DNA of 64,000 bases from Massariosphaeria phaeospora (taxonomy: Eukaryota; Ascomycota; Dothideomycetes; Pleosporales). Made by a program: the position numbers and the translations under genes. Position 1 is the stretch's first letter. Every line of letters starts with the position of its first letter. The stretch lies in NCBI GenBank assembly GCA_011032825.1, contig JAADJZ010000001.1:806001-870000 (forward strand), read 5' to 3'. A model generated the notes under the pieces. That model searched no databases and had not been told where the DNA came from. It saw nothing but the letters and a program-made list of their open reading frames with translations. Positions 32,465-44,466 of the stretch are shown piece by piece.

Positions 32465-34235
32465 CGCTCTCTAAACAAATTTGGCTCATCGAAGTGAGCA
32501 GGCACGCGAACCCCTTTCCATCTATATATCTATCTCCCCTCTTTCTCTACACCACGTCTGTCTGTACAGTCAATCTATTACCCGTCATCGCGATGGGATG
32601 GGATGGGAGGTGGTTATCGCAAACAAATGTGCTCAAGACTAGATGCGTAGCAAGTAATCAATTATGGACGCAAGATCCAAGGTAACTAAGCTCAGCTCAG
32701 CTATTCAGCGGCATGGAAAAAGCATACAGGTAAGCGTGTTGTGTCTACGGGACTTCACTTGATCTGGTAATAAGTAGAGGGTATCAGGACTGACGCGTCG
32801 TGGTAAGTCGTGATGGGGAGGGAGATGAATAATTGAACTGAACTAAAGCAGATGATCTGGTACGAGACTCAGGATGGCTAATTATCCAACTCGTAACGAT
32901 TTAGGCCCCTGCGCTCAAGTGAGGAAATGAGAAAGGTTCGCAAGCGACAAAGGGTAGGTGTCCGCTGTACAAAATCTCAGAACCCGCAAAACTGTATCGT
33001 GCTTCATCGCAATGGTCGACAAGGTGTGTTTTCTTTCTGTCATTCATCTTGATCTCTCGCTTCTCTCTCTTAATTCCCATGTCTCGAGAGGTAAGTCGCG
33101 ATCTATCAGTTTGGTTGGCGTTCGGCAGTGCGGAGAAGAGGTGAAGACGGGACAATGTTACGGTGCCGACACCGAAGATTATATTCCAAACAAACATGTC
33201 GCATTCGAGGACTCCAGACTGACGGGAGATAAGCACAGGGTACAAATAGTCTAGTCAGTTCTGTCAGTCCCGCGAAATTGTACATAGCTTTCGAGGATCC
33301 GCCGTTTCCGACTCCATGCTGAGATATGGATCGTGTCAAGGACCCAGAGGTGCTGTTGAGAGTGCAAAATGTGCTAGTGAACGTGAAGATGCTGTTAAGA
33401 ACGCAGACCATATCCCCAGTGCAACCCCCTCGGTCAAATGTAGAGTTTTAGAATATGTCGAGTATGCATATCTCTTCCATGCGATATCCCCATTGAACTT
33501 GGCACAACCCCATCTTCGAGGCTTTGATCCCAAACTTCGTCGTTCCCCACGATCATGTGGAAAGATGTTGATCGCACAAATAAATGCCCAGCCCTTGCCA
33601 AACCGGCTTTGCCGGAATCGGTAGGTCGGATCTGGGTAGCAGTTGGTGAAAATGGCGTAGATGGGTGAGCACAGGAAGTGCTATGGTTATGGAAATGCGA
33701 AGAGAGAGGTGGGGTGTGTGCAAGAAGCGCGGGGTGGGCTGGTGGGGGATATGTGCTGTGCTAAATAGTTGCAAAGCAAGTACGGCATGTGGTGCACCGA
33801 ATGGTGCAAAGGAGAAAAGCCATTGGATTGAACGGAAAGGCTCGCGGAATGGTGACGTTGAGGAGTGGTACATGTGCGCTCGGTTCCAAGTACAAGTGAG
33901 ACGATGCTACCTTCCAGAGGGACAACTGCAGAATTGGGGATCACCCTGATGAACATTAGCATAACCTTTTGGTAATGGGAAACAACAGCATTCACTCCAG
34001 ACAATCAATCGTCGCAAGCAAAGCAGCCAAGCAGTCATATACAGAGGGTATTATTATCATTGATACATATTCAACTCCTCCACAGTTTCCAACCCGGCTG
34101 CAGCAATCTCTAAGCCAGAAGATGGAGACAACGCGCACCGAGAACAACCTAGCACCCATGCATGTTATACAACTCGTGACTCCATTCCAGGACTCATCAA
34201 CGAGAAGACGACCGATTGACGAACAAATCGATCGC
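31287..34235. other. 2.9-kb region without a supported gene
   Basis: Low-complexity DNA: a CT microsatellite at 32434-32461, GGGAT-type repeats near 32265 and 32595, and GT/GGT-rich sequence at 31960-32290. Several 60-140-codon ORFs occur on both strands, none with a domain. It probably holds the 3' UTRs of the flanking genes and regulatory DNA. Confidence 0.5.
32434..32461 (+). repeat. CT microsatellite
   Basis: Uninterrupted TC dinucleotide run of about 28 bp. Confidence 0.95.
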
Positions 34236-34596
34236 TTAAGCAGCAGCAGCCGGGGCAGCAACCTCGGGCTGGGGGTTGACGTCGGAGCAGATCAAGGCCT
34301 GGCCGAGGATGGGGAGCAGGCAGCACTTGGCCTGCTGGCCGATCACGGTGCAGGTGTCGATGAAGCCGTTGATGGTGGTGGGGGTGGTGGTCGCTGAAGT
34401 GATGTTAGTGGAATGAAAGGTAGTGACGGAGTGGAGGAAACGTACGGGGCGCGCAGTCCAAGTCAGCGAGATTGAGAACATCGGTGGCGCAGCACTGGGG
34501 AGTGCCGGAGGTGCAAAGGGGCACGACCTGGCGGTTCTCGATGAGAGGGGCGGCGAGCGCGGTGGCGGCGAAAGCGAGGATGCTGGAGTAGAGCAT
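34236..34596 (-). CDS. Class II hydrophobin
   Basis: Two exons (34596-34446 and 34393-34236) flank a 52-bp intron with a GTACGT donor and CAG acceptor. The product is 102 residues. After a signal peptide (about 1-16) come eight cysteines in the hydrophobin order C, CC, C, C, CC, C. The spacings are C-X6-CC-X11-C-X16-C-X8-CC-X10-C. The X11, X16, X8 and X10 values are exactly class II; the first loop is X6, shorter than the usual nine or ten. The protein self-assembles at air-water or wall surfaces, making spores or hyphae water-repellent. An Ala/Pro tail ends the protein. A TATA box lies 133 bp upstream. Confidence 0.95.
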
Positions 34597-36667
34597 GGTG
34601 AAGATTGGTGGTGGTTGAAGAGGTGTTTGAGTGGAAGAGTGTGGGTTGGATGATGGAAGATGGAGTAGTAGTTGTTTGTGAGTGGTGATGGTGCGATGCG
34701 GTTCTGGTTGTCGACATCTGGAGGCCTCTTTATACTTCTCCTCCAGGTAGAGCATACTGACTATAGTTCCAAGGGGTAACATGGGCTAAGGAAACCTCCA
34801 CCGGCTCTCTGCGTGCAACCATCTCAACGTCGTCATCGCATGCTGCCACTCCAGGACAAGATCGTCGGAGGTGTTCGGCTTCAGGCCAGTGAGCGTTGTG
34901 CAATGTTGCAACCGAAGGCGGTCCCAAGATTTGGGTTTATCGTTTCACGCCAGCTAGAGACAAACATGACGTCGATCGCCATATTCCAGCTTGAATGCCC
35001 TCGGCTGTGCATGGAGAGTGGTTGAAATAGAAGTGGAGCTACCGTCAGGTCCGGCATCGTGGCTGGCAAGGCACGGTTGAAACTGCTTGGACATGAGAGT
35101 CGGCAAAGCAATTGGTAGATGCATCTCGGAGATCGCTTGGGAGGGAAGTGATATGCTGTGGAGCACGGGAGGTTCCTGACGATTCGACGCCACTATCAGA
35201 TGTGCTGTCGGTCCTCCCTGTGGCGTGTGTAGGTAGCTGAGATGACGCAGGTGAGGCCGTCGTACGATGTTTCCCCCTTTCGTTGCCTACAGCGACCTTG
35301 TAAGATGCACATGCTGACGACAGTAGACACCGACAAGATGGAAGTGACGTCGAGCTCCAAGTTTGCGGCTTAGTCCAGCATAAACGTTCATCTCCGATGT
35401 ACTTTGGCGAGTGAGCATGCAGGGCGTGAAACCTGGCTGTCGGCATGGGAACCATGTCGCCTGGATCATGTACATGCGAATCAGGCGCCGGTCTGAATGT
35501 GTAGCAAGGGTCGTGATCTGGGTTTGGGCCTGCAGAAGAGGCATCGGTAAGAGCAAGTCCCTTGCGATCTCTGTGTTCAGGCACATCTAACCGGCGCTTG
35601 TCACATGGAAAGTGTGGCGACAAGCTGTCATCTCGAACCGCGTGGCGTCGGCCGGCAGGCCGTTGAAAGAAACGTGCAGAGAAGAGAGGGGTGAAGCCTG
35701 CCGATCACCAAGCGCAGGCAAGTCCAGCCGCAAGAAAGACTGGGGTTACGGGTGATATAGCACAGGGATAAGGAATAAGCTTAAAGTTGAAAGTGCGCGG
35801 GAGATATTGCGGATTGAAATGTAGCTGTTGACGAACACTTACAATACTGCTCAGCGAACGATTCTTCCATTCTCTCGCTCTCTTGTGGTCTTTTGGAGCT
35901 AGGAACGACCGTTGAGAAGAACGCCGTGGCGAAACGTTCCGGCGTTGCAAAGGTGCAGCTGTGTGATGAGAGGCGAACGCATAACGTTGGGAGGTCGACC
36001 GGGGGCTAGTCTTGTTTGACAGCGCGCTAGCGCCACACCGCGACCCCTTTCCTGCTCGCTTGCATTGAATCGACGTCACTCACTTCGCCTGCCCCGTCGG
36101 GACTCGGGCTGTGGCTTTGTCCTGCAGCTCGATTGTCCAGGTAGGAAAATGCTCGAATTTACATCATTTGAAGGCATAAATCGTCCAATCAACCGGACAA
36201 TTTAATTTAGATGAAGTTGTGCCTTCTTCCACTGGATGCACTTCAACGGCTGCTGTCTCGAAGGAGTAATTTTTCCACGCGAAGTGGTCGAGGGCCCCTG
36301 GCGGCTCAAGAGGTTTGGTCGGTGGCCTTGGTAAGATAAAACTTGTTTGTGATGCTTCAAAGTTCGGGGAAAGCGATTGATGACGCAGTGGGCGGATTCT
36401 GGGACGAAGTGACAGTATTCCTTCGACGTGAGGCTTGTGGATGCGGAGGGAACAGACACGCTGTGAACTTTTGGATGATCTGGTAGGTATGTAATTGTAC
36501 GGACAATGTAGTGGTATAACGCGGTATGATTGAGTATGAAATGAGACGCCCTGCGACCTACACTAAGCGGAGCAAAAAGGAACAGTTTACGAAATGCCCC
36601 CTGGCTGACATCACGTTCAGAAGATGCGATTGATTGTCTTTTTCCAACGACTCCTCGGTCCCCCTTC
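34597..36667. other. 2.1-kb region without a supported gene
   Basis: Contains the hydrophobin promoter. Minus-strand frames at 35045-35623 and 35705-36079 are open for 120-190 codons but lack an ATG at their 5' ends and any domain. I do not call them. Confidence 0.45.
34729..34734 (-). promoter_or_regulatory. TATA box of the hydrophobin gene
   Basis: TATAAA on the minus strand, 133 bp upstream of the hydrophobin ATG. Confidence 0.6.
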
Positions 36668-38305
36668 CTACGCTTCCGCGCCATCGTCGTGCCATTGTCC
36701 GGTTCCTAGATCAGCTTCGGCCGGGTTGACGAATTTGCTCCTCGTAACGACTTTATGACCGAAATATAAGACAACAAAGAGAATCAGGCTGATATAGGCA
36801 ATGAAAAAGTCTTCGGTCTTCCACGAAACAAACGCCGTAAAGCCTTGGGTTATCGTGATGATGATACAGAAAACCAGACCGTACCAGGCGAGTGCGCGAC
36901 CACCCCAAGACTTGAACGGCAGAGTATCGCGAGCGATGTTCTGTGCTTCAAGCGCCCGCATGAAGCTGAGATGGCAGATGCAAATGCAAGCCCAAGCGAT
37001 GAAGCCAGCAACACTAATGATATTCAGGAACCAGTTAAACACCGCGCCTCCATTGTCGGAAAGGTTCATGTAGGCTAGAAGCCCCATGGCCCCGCTGACG
37101 GCAGTTGCGACATACGGAACACCACGTTGCGTTGTCCACTTGAAGCAACTCGGCGCACAATTTTCCTCGGCAAGACCCACGAGGACGCGGCTGCTGGAAT
37201 ACACATTGGAACTGGCGGCGGACAACACGACAGTGAGGAGAACAGCATTGATGATGTCCGGCAGTGCTTGCACGCCCGCAAGCTTGGCGGCTATGACCAG
37301 TGGGGACGAACCAGCGTTGGTGTCTCCTATCTGCAAGTCCTCGTTGTCGTACGGAACGAGGATACCGATAAAGAAGATGGTGGCACAGAACAATGAGAAG
37401 ATGCTCCAAAACGTCCGTCGAATAGCTGACGGCATTGTCTTCCGGGGGTTGGCACTTTCGCCAGCACCTATTGCAACCAGCTCGGTTCCTTGGTAGGCAA
37501 ACCCGGCCTGGATGAGGACAGCCCAAAATCCGACAAACTTTGCTTTAGGACCATCCGTTAAGTAGGGAGCGAATGCTCCCGGGCTGTTCCAGTACTTAAA
37601 TCCGATGTAGCCTTGCTGACCAGCTCCAGCGTTGATGCATATCGAGAATATCATGAACCCCAGGAGGGCAACGACTTTGATGCTCGCGAACCAGAGCTCG
37701 AACTCGCCGAAGAGGTCGACCGGCAAGAAATTCAGGAGCGTAATTGGGATCCAGAATATGGTGATGAAGATGCCAATGCTGAGTGATGAGTTCCACCACC
37801 TGATGATAAGGCCGGCTGCAGTAAGCTCGAGTGCGTATGTGATCGACCACGAGAACCAGTAGATCCAACCCATCGAGAACCCAAGACTGGGGTCAACGAA
37901 TCGAGCCGCATATCGAGTAAACGCACCCGAAATGGGCAGATACGTGGACATTTCGGCGAGAGAAAGCATGACGGAGTATACAAGCGTGCCTACGAAGACG
38001 TACGCGAGTAAAGCTCCTGCTGGCCCGGCTGTAGCAATCGAGCCACCGCTCGCGATGAAGATGCCAGTACCCACAGTGCCACCTAGTGGATATTAGCACG
38101 TCAAGGGTATTCTGAGATGAATCAGACACCTACCAATAGCGACGAACTGCAAATGCCTGCTCTTCAACTTCCTTTGTAGCTGTTGAGAAGACTCGGGTGT
38201 TTGCTTCTCATCATCGCTGAATGAACGGGTAACAGACTTGTTCGAGCTGTGATCCATAGTCGGCAAGATCGTATCCTGGGGTATGATTGGCGCTTTGAAA
38301 TCCAT
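36668..38305 (-). CDS. Amino acid permease (APC superfamily, yeast AAT type)
   Basis: Two exons, 38305-38134 and 38082-36668, with a 51-bp intron (GTAGGT donor, TAG acceptor). The product is 528 residues. A polar cytosolic N-terminus of about 50 residues leads into about 12 membrane helices. Family signatures are GTVGTGIFIASGGSIATAGP in the first helix, the YALELTAAGLIIRWW region, FAYQGTELVAIGAGES and SAASSNVYSSSRVL. These match the fungal AAT permeases that import amino acids with protons across the plasma membrane. Specificity (basic, neutral or general) cannot be read from sequence alone. The intron position right after the first conserved Gly is typical of fungal permease genes. Confidence 0.95.
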
Positions 38306-40056
38306 ATCAACGTGTAGTAGGGAGAGTGCTCCTAATTAACTATGGGGTCACAACTGAGATGATTGTTATTCATGCTGGGCCGGGCGTGTCGAGTACTTGT
38401 ACAAACGGCGCAAGAATAGACATTCGTCTACATTATGGTTAGCCCTCCCCGACCCGAGCCCTGGTGGCTATCTCGGCAGAGTTTTTCATCGTGGTTCAAT
38501 CGTGATGCGTCTATCTCCTTCGCTCATCATCGCTAATGTGCTGATGGACCGCATCGTGGGATGCTTAATGCAGTAGGCAGAAAACTCTGATCCGGGAATG
38601 CGCCGGTTATGACCGGATCGTAGCGCCTCCTTGCGACGAGCTGGCGCGATCAGGCGATTTGATACGATAGCTGCATGCCGCCGCCGTGCGAGGCGCCGTC
38701 GCCTGAAGAAAAATTTGCATCTCTAGAATCGTAGACTTAACGCTAGAGCCGATGGTGGCGGCAAGTTTGATGATTGAGGAATGGCTGAGCGGACCGGCTC
38801 ATTATCGGGATTACTAAGGCCGGTCTTGGCACCACTTCTATTTCGACCAGACCCCAACGGCACTCTTCAATCCAACACCACGTCGGACGCCGGCGACGTC
38901 ACCTCGTTGAGCTTTTTCAGTGTAGAGTTTTCCCCTCGTCTTACAGCGCACTTCCACTCGTGGACACCGTATTGTAATAATATACGATAGCGGGCCGCAG
39001 CCTCATCGCAAACATCCTTCACCAAAACAGTCACCAACACCATGACCCCGAGGCATCGGAACCATCTAATGACAGTGATAGTCCCAGGCGGAAATCTCAG
39101 GCAGCAGGGCCGAAGTTAACGTGTGTCCCATACGACCACTGATTTAGCGTTCTAGATGCACCCTCCTCGGCCCTTGATACCTGACGCACGCCGTTCACGA
39201 TCATCACACTACTACATCGAGATGAAGAGTTATATACAAACAATGATGGCATCTACGATGAAACGGATACACGCTCAGAACCGGATACGTGCTCAGCAGT
39301 GGCCAGTACGTCGACTTGGAAGAGGATAGCACGAACCTAACGACACTTAACGGAACATGAGGTTCCTTTTGTTCTGCATTAGGGTAGGAGCGCCTAGTCG
39401 GTTTGGCCTCATGATGCGATACCTTTTGTGTGATCTTAATCATTTTCGGTTGCTATTGCGTACACTCTTAATGATAAAACGCAAAGCACCACGACTAGGC
39501 CATAAAGTCTCAGCCTTACCAGCATCGAGAACTTACCAAGCTACGACAACCCACGTTTCAATAGCATCTAGACCTCGCCTTACCCAATCCATGGGCCGAA
39601 ATTCGGGCGATGTTTCAGTAGTACCCACAATCCACTGATTATGTTTCTCCAGTTCCGGACCAACACAAAGAACAGTTTCTCAAGTTCCCAAAACCCCCAC
39701 AACTACCCGACTGCGACTCTCTTCGACATTGAAACCCCAAGGTAACGTTAGACTCGCCAATCCACCCGTCTGCGATCGTTCTGATTGCTCAGTTCGGGTC
39801 TAGCCAACCAGGGATCGCGTTCATTCTCTCCTCTGACGATTGCGTCAACAATTTCTCTTCCGTCATGCTGTCTATAAATTCATCGTGGCTCCCTTGAATA
39901 TGTAGCAACGTTTTCCGCTCCAGGTGTATTATTTCTGCTCAATTTCCATCTCGCATCTTCCATAACAGCCAGGTCTACCCGAGTTCCCACTATCTGACAC
40001 CTGTACAACATTCCACAGCTACTGTCTCACTAGCGCAAAAAAACATTGTGCGAACA
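38306..40056. other. 1.75-kb intergenic region between divergent genes
   Basis: Shared upstream region of the permease (minus) and the gene at 40057 (plus). Only short ORFs. No repeat or RNA gene recognised. Confidence 0.5.
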
Positions 40057-41302
40057 ATGGGTGTCGACTCCACTCAAAAGCTACACTGGACGCAGCGAGT
40101 TGCGCTTGTCAGACACAACCTCCATGCCGCCCGGCGCACCAGCGACTTCACTTTCTTCAAGACGCTACAAGCCCACGCGCTCATTGACGGGACGGATCAC
40201 GTCGCTGTTCTCCACTCAGTCCTTGGTAACGATGCAGATTCGGTCCTGTCGACGCTAGACAATCTCAACGCGGGAATTGCGTATGTGCATCAGGACGCCT
40301 TCAAATCGATCTACGACGGCGCGAAGTCTATCATGCATAAAGACAACTCCCCAAGCAGCAGACGATCATTGTTACGAGTCGATGTCTGCCAGCAACGAGA
40401 CATGGCCGACCATGCCATCGACAAAACCGCAAATTCAGCAATTCAATTAATTCAAGCTCAGCCGATCCATTGCCAGGATGCTGTTGCCAACGCTTGGATA
40501 ACTGGAACAACCATTATCGCCGACGCAGTCTCTGTCTGTTTGAACGAGATGGAGTTCGTTGAGGATAATATCGACGACTTTATCCGTCTTGAGTACGCAT
40601 GGAGTTCGATCCAGAACTCAGTGGATGCTGCGATTTCCGCACTCCGCGGCATCTTCAGTCTCATGAGCAACGCAAATGAACCGAGTATCCCCACCCCATC
40701 GAGGACCATGAGTGTTTCTTCCGTAGCTGGTTCTGCAGCTGGTTCCGAGAATGGTGGCTTCATCCAGCGGAGCAGGCAATCTTCCACGGCATCCGCGCTC
40801 GGCCTGATCAAGAGGGCTTTTAGCCACTCGCAACTGCAATCACCTCCCCCACAAAGGGTGAGCCATACAGGTTCATTGCCTCTACCTGAAGCCAACCCCC
40901 GTGGGTTTCGACTCAGTATGAGCAACGCGTGTCCTACGAAGATGCCAACCTACGCGGGTCACCACCCACACACCCTTCTAACGACTATTCCCCATACGCC
41001 AGCCGCTATTGAGACTCCAATGGGATCTGGTTTGAACCCGTTCAAAGAGATTAACGACTATTTCCAATTTGATATGCAGAAGTCGTCTGCAGACCAAGAA
41101 AGCGCTGGTACCACAGATCTTATGCAACTGTAAGTACCTAACTCGGTTGCTTCATGTGACAGAAACCTGATATTCTCTTAGCGAGAGCCTCGATCCGCTC
41201 TACTCGCCTGTGGACGAGCTGATGAAGATGCCGGAACCACTCACCCTTCGAAGACTCTCGCAGTCCTTTGGCAATTGCCCGCCCACCCCCATTGCTGCTT
41301 AG
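40057..41302 (+). CDS. Unidentified fungal protein, helical N-terminus and Ser-rich linker
   Basis: Two exons, 40057-41129 and 41182-41302, joined across a 52-bp intron with a canonical GTAAGT donor and TTAG acceptor; both remain in frame to give 397 residues. The first 200 residues look helical (ALVRHNLHAARRTSDFTFF, DAVANAWITGTTIIADAVS). Residues about 210-290 are Ser/Pro-rich with probable phosphosites (SIPTPSRTMSVSSV). The C-terminus holds short conserved-looking motifs (NPFKEINDYFQFDM, LTLRRLSQSFGNCPPTPIAA). No signal peptide or membrane segment. I do not recognise the family; a cytosolic regulatory protein is a guess. The ATG at 40057 is the first in frame. Confidence 0.75.
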
Positions 41303-42347
41303 GTACTACCTTATCCAAACTCTCAAGCCTTTTCTTAGGTAAAGTGACTCCGTGGACTGTCTTTTACAGCGTACTATACCTAGCTTCCATTTTAACGGTA
41401 ACACCGGGAAGCCTAGGCCTTGCTCTTTTCTACGTCATTTTCCGAGAGCCGTTCCTTCATGTCTGTCTTGCTGTTGACGCGTGTATGCCTACGTACTCTA
41501 GTCTGGATATTCCAATTTACCGATCGAACACAAGGTCTATTTCTTGACAATTTTTACCCAGGTGCCCAATTCACATGTTCGTGGTGTGAGCAATGTCAAT
41601 GCACGTACACTCCGTGATCGCGTCGGTGTTCGGGGACTAAGAATCCAATACGGACTTCGTCGCAACCCGACTGGTTCGGGAATCGCCTATAATCAGCAGG
41701 TGCCCATCAGCATGATGCTATGGCGTTGTTTGCCTCCCGAACAATGTTCCTTTCCGCGTGAAGTCTGGTCCGGAAAGCGACTGCTACTTTGGGGTAGTAG
41801 CCTTTCTGAGACCGAGAACTATAACGCAGCTTATCACTGTGGCTAGAGAAAGGACGACTCCCAATGAGCGCCTACTTCACTATCGTATCGCTGAAAGTTG
41901 CGTGTGTTCAACGATGATGCTCGCGAAGGTACCTGATTCCGCATCACGACCGTCATGTCGTAATAGTGTACACGAGATCGATCGACGAGGCTCAGGACTA
42001 GCCTAACCCGAAGCACGACCCAACAGCTCGGGGATCAACTTGAAACATGTTCTCTCGATCTTCTGGAAGCCTACAGACCCATTGGGCGTTTCAGCGTCAG
42101 TTCGTTGCCGGCTCAGGGCCCACATGTTCACTGACCAGCAGGAAGAACGCCATACTGCAGACGGCTCACATCGATCAGCATGACCGAGGAGCGGAGTTCT
42201 TAAGATACCGTTGTATACGTGCCTGCCGCGCAACGGTGCAATCGTTGTTCTTCGTCGTCCGCCAATGTCGCCCATGATTTCACCATTGCGATAACATCCG
42301 GATCATTAATCCAAGAAGGACCAAGGCCACACCTACACATCTCAACC
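41303..42347. other. Intergenic region
   Basis: About 1 kb without a supported gene. Small ORFs at 41540-41850 and 42000-42280 have no domain. Confidence 0.5.
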
Positions 42348-43163
42348 ATGCTCTTCATTCTCCCGCCCTCCCTGTCCCTCCTCCTCCTCACTCTCCTCTC
42401 TCCGATAATAGCTCACCCCGCTCCTCCTCACCCCGCCCCCCACACGCTCGCCCCCCGCTCCCAACCCTCGCGCACCATCGGCGTAGGCTTCGCCATCGCA
42501 ATAAGCATCATCGTATTCGCAATCATAGTCCTGCACCTCGGCATCGAGCGCGGCCGAAGCGGCACCTGGCGCTTCTGGCGGCGCGCCCACCGCGTCCACG
42601 CCCACGCCCACGCCCGCCCTGCACCCCCCTCGCCGGCACCAGCCCCCGCATCCCGGCTTCCCCAATCGCGCTTCTCCTCGTACGACGAGAAGCCGCTGTC
42701 TAAGAAATTCTACGCGTCGTACTATTCGCAAAAGGCCAGACCGCACGACAACAGCATACGCCAGCCGCCTCGCATCCACCACCCCATGACCCCCACGCTC
42801 ACCAGCACGCCCATCTCCCCCTTCACCCCCCTCGAACTCCCCGCCTGGACAACGCACCACCAGCACCTCGAACTTCCCGCCACCCGCCGCACGTGGTTCG
42901 AGCGCCGGAGCTGGTGGCGGAGGAGTAGTGTGGCGCCGCGCGAGAAGAGCTTGTATGAGCTGCATGGCGAGTCGGTGTTGCCGCCGGCGTATGGGGAGGT
43001 GAGGGGGTTGGAGAGGGTTTGGATGGGGGATGGGGATGGATTTGGGAAGGAGATGGGGATAGGGAGAGAGAGCGGGTGTGGGGTTGAAGTTGATTGGGAG
43101 GGCTTGGAGTATATGCGGAAGATGTATGCGGGGAGGGGGGAGGTGTGGAGGGCGGGGGTGTAG
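42348..43163 (+). CDS. Single-pass membrane protein with cytosolic PPAY motif
   Basis: A 271-residue protein. Residues 1-22 are a signal peptide (LSLLLLTLLSPIIA). A very short Pro-rich outside segment leads to a membrane helix at 43-66 (TIGVGFAIAISIIVFAIIVL). A basic, Arg/His/Pro-rich inside tail of 200 residues follows. PPAY at residues 212-215 is a candidate site for WW domains of Rsp5-type ubiquitin ligases. The ATG at 42348 is preferred over upstream non-ATG starts because the signal peptide follows. The next gene has a similar plan (one membrane helix, then PPPY), so the two may be diverged neighbours. No known domain. Confidence 0.68.
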   Translation: MLFILPPSLSLLLLTLLSPIIAHPAPPHPAPHTLAPRSQPSRTIGVGFAIAISIIVFAIIVLHLGIERGRSGTWRFWRRAHRVHAHAHARPAPPSPAPAPASRLPQSRFSSYDEKPLSKKFYASYYSQKARPHDNSIRQPPRIHHPMTPTLTSTPISPFTPLELPAWTTHHQHLELPATRRTWFERRSWWRRSSVAPREKSLYELHGESVLPPAYGEVRGLERVWMGDGDGFGKEMGIGRESGCGVEVDWEGLEYMRKMYAGRGEVWRAGV

Positions 43164-43562
43164 GGGGTGAGATGGGATGGTGAAAGGGGATTGGTTTGCA
43201 CCAACAAAAGTATAGATGGCAGATTCGATCGACAGAGAGGTGATCTGATCTGATCTAACGATATCACACGTACCTATACACGTCCTATCATGTTAACCAC
43301 GGCAAACACAACCAACCAACCAAACAAACAAACAAACATAATCAACATTGTATATTCTACCCGTTATTCTGCTGTGCTTTACTTTACTGCACTGTGTCTT
43401 GCGATTGCTTGTTAAAACTGCTTATCTATGACGGTGGAATCTGTTTACCGTAGTCAGTCACTCGGTCGGCTAGAAGCGAGCATGCTGTGCTCGTGTTCGT
43501 GCTTGTGCTCCTTTTGTGCATCGATAAATCAATCAGAGCAAAGTGGCTCATGAGTCGTGAGA

Positions 43563-43592
43563 GCAAAGCAAAACAAAGCAAAGCAAAGCAAG
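43563..43592 (+). repeat. AAAGC pentanucleotide repeat
   Basis: Imperfect tandem AAAGC/AAAAC units. Confidence 0.85.
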
Positions 43593-43636
43593 CACGCTAA
43601 TAATGCTCCTGCTAAAAGTCGTGTCCAAGTCCCTTC

Positions 43637-43710
43637 CGCTCTGCTCTGCTCTTCTCTCCTCTGCTGTGCTCTGCTCTGCTCTGCTCTGCTCTGCTTTCTC
43701 TGCTCTGCTG
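43637..43710 (+). repeat. CTCTG pentanucleotide-rich tract
   Basis: Runs of CTCTG units broken by short variants. Confidence 0.85.
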
Positions 43711-44466
43711 CGCGCTCAATATATCCATAGTCTTATCAACTAAATTAGCCTGCGCAAGAACACAAAACCGCCCAGCCCAGCCCAGAAAAAAAAATACGCT
43801 ATATGCACCAAGTACAAGAATTATGCTAAGAAACAGACGATTCAGAATAGGACCACAGTGATTATAGTTTTGGGGAGTGGAAGACGAGGAAAGGCATCCC
43901 GGATGCAGGAACAAGGACGTAGGATTGGGAAGTGGACATTGTAAGCGCGGGGCGGGGCGGGCATAGCTCAATCAACTGGACTTAACTTACCGTTGCAGCT
44001 TCGAGAAAGAAGAAGTATATGTGTGTAGAGAGGTAGGTGGAGTAGTAGGTACGCTACCCTCCCCCTCTTTTAACACGACGCCTTCCCCAGGCGTCCCCAC
44101 AGGCTGAATCCCTCCCCCCATCTCGTCTCAAACACCACGCTTTTGCTTTGTACGCCTTGAGCCTTTTTCCGATTCGATATCGTGGTGCGTGCAAGCGCCG
44201 CGAGGGAGGAGTGCGCCTCGCAGCCTGCCTGCATGCGGTGCTGCAGTGCTGCGCCGCAGCGCGTACGAGGGGAGTCGCAGTCGCAGCAGCAGTCGTTTAT
44301 TTAGCCCCCGCATTGCAGAACAATGGGGATATACATGAACAAACAATCCCGTTGCGTTTCCGTAGCCTGATTTTCGATTTTTTTTCTGTTTTCGTTGGGC
44401 TTCCAAGTTGAAGATTTTATTGTTGTTGTTGCTTCATTAATTGAGAACGCAGAGAATCGCAAGATC

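Larger units (their letters stand above)
43164..44466. other. Intergenic region with simple repeats
   Basis: Contains an AAAGC repeat (43563-43592), a CTGCT/CTCTG-rich tract (43637-43710) and pyrimidine-rich DNA. No supported gene. Confidence 0.5.

Noticed and set aside
31287..34235. Search for a CRISPR-like or satellite array
   Set aside because: Only simple microsatellites are present, with no spacer-repeat order.
35045..35623. 192-codon minus-strand ORF
   Set aside because: Begins at TTG, has no recognisable domain or intron structure, and the first ATG leaves little coding evidence.
35705..36079. 124-codon minus-strand ORF
   Set aside because: Begins at GTG; Ser/Arg-rich without a domain.
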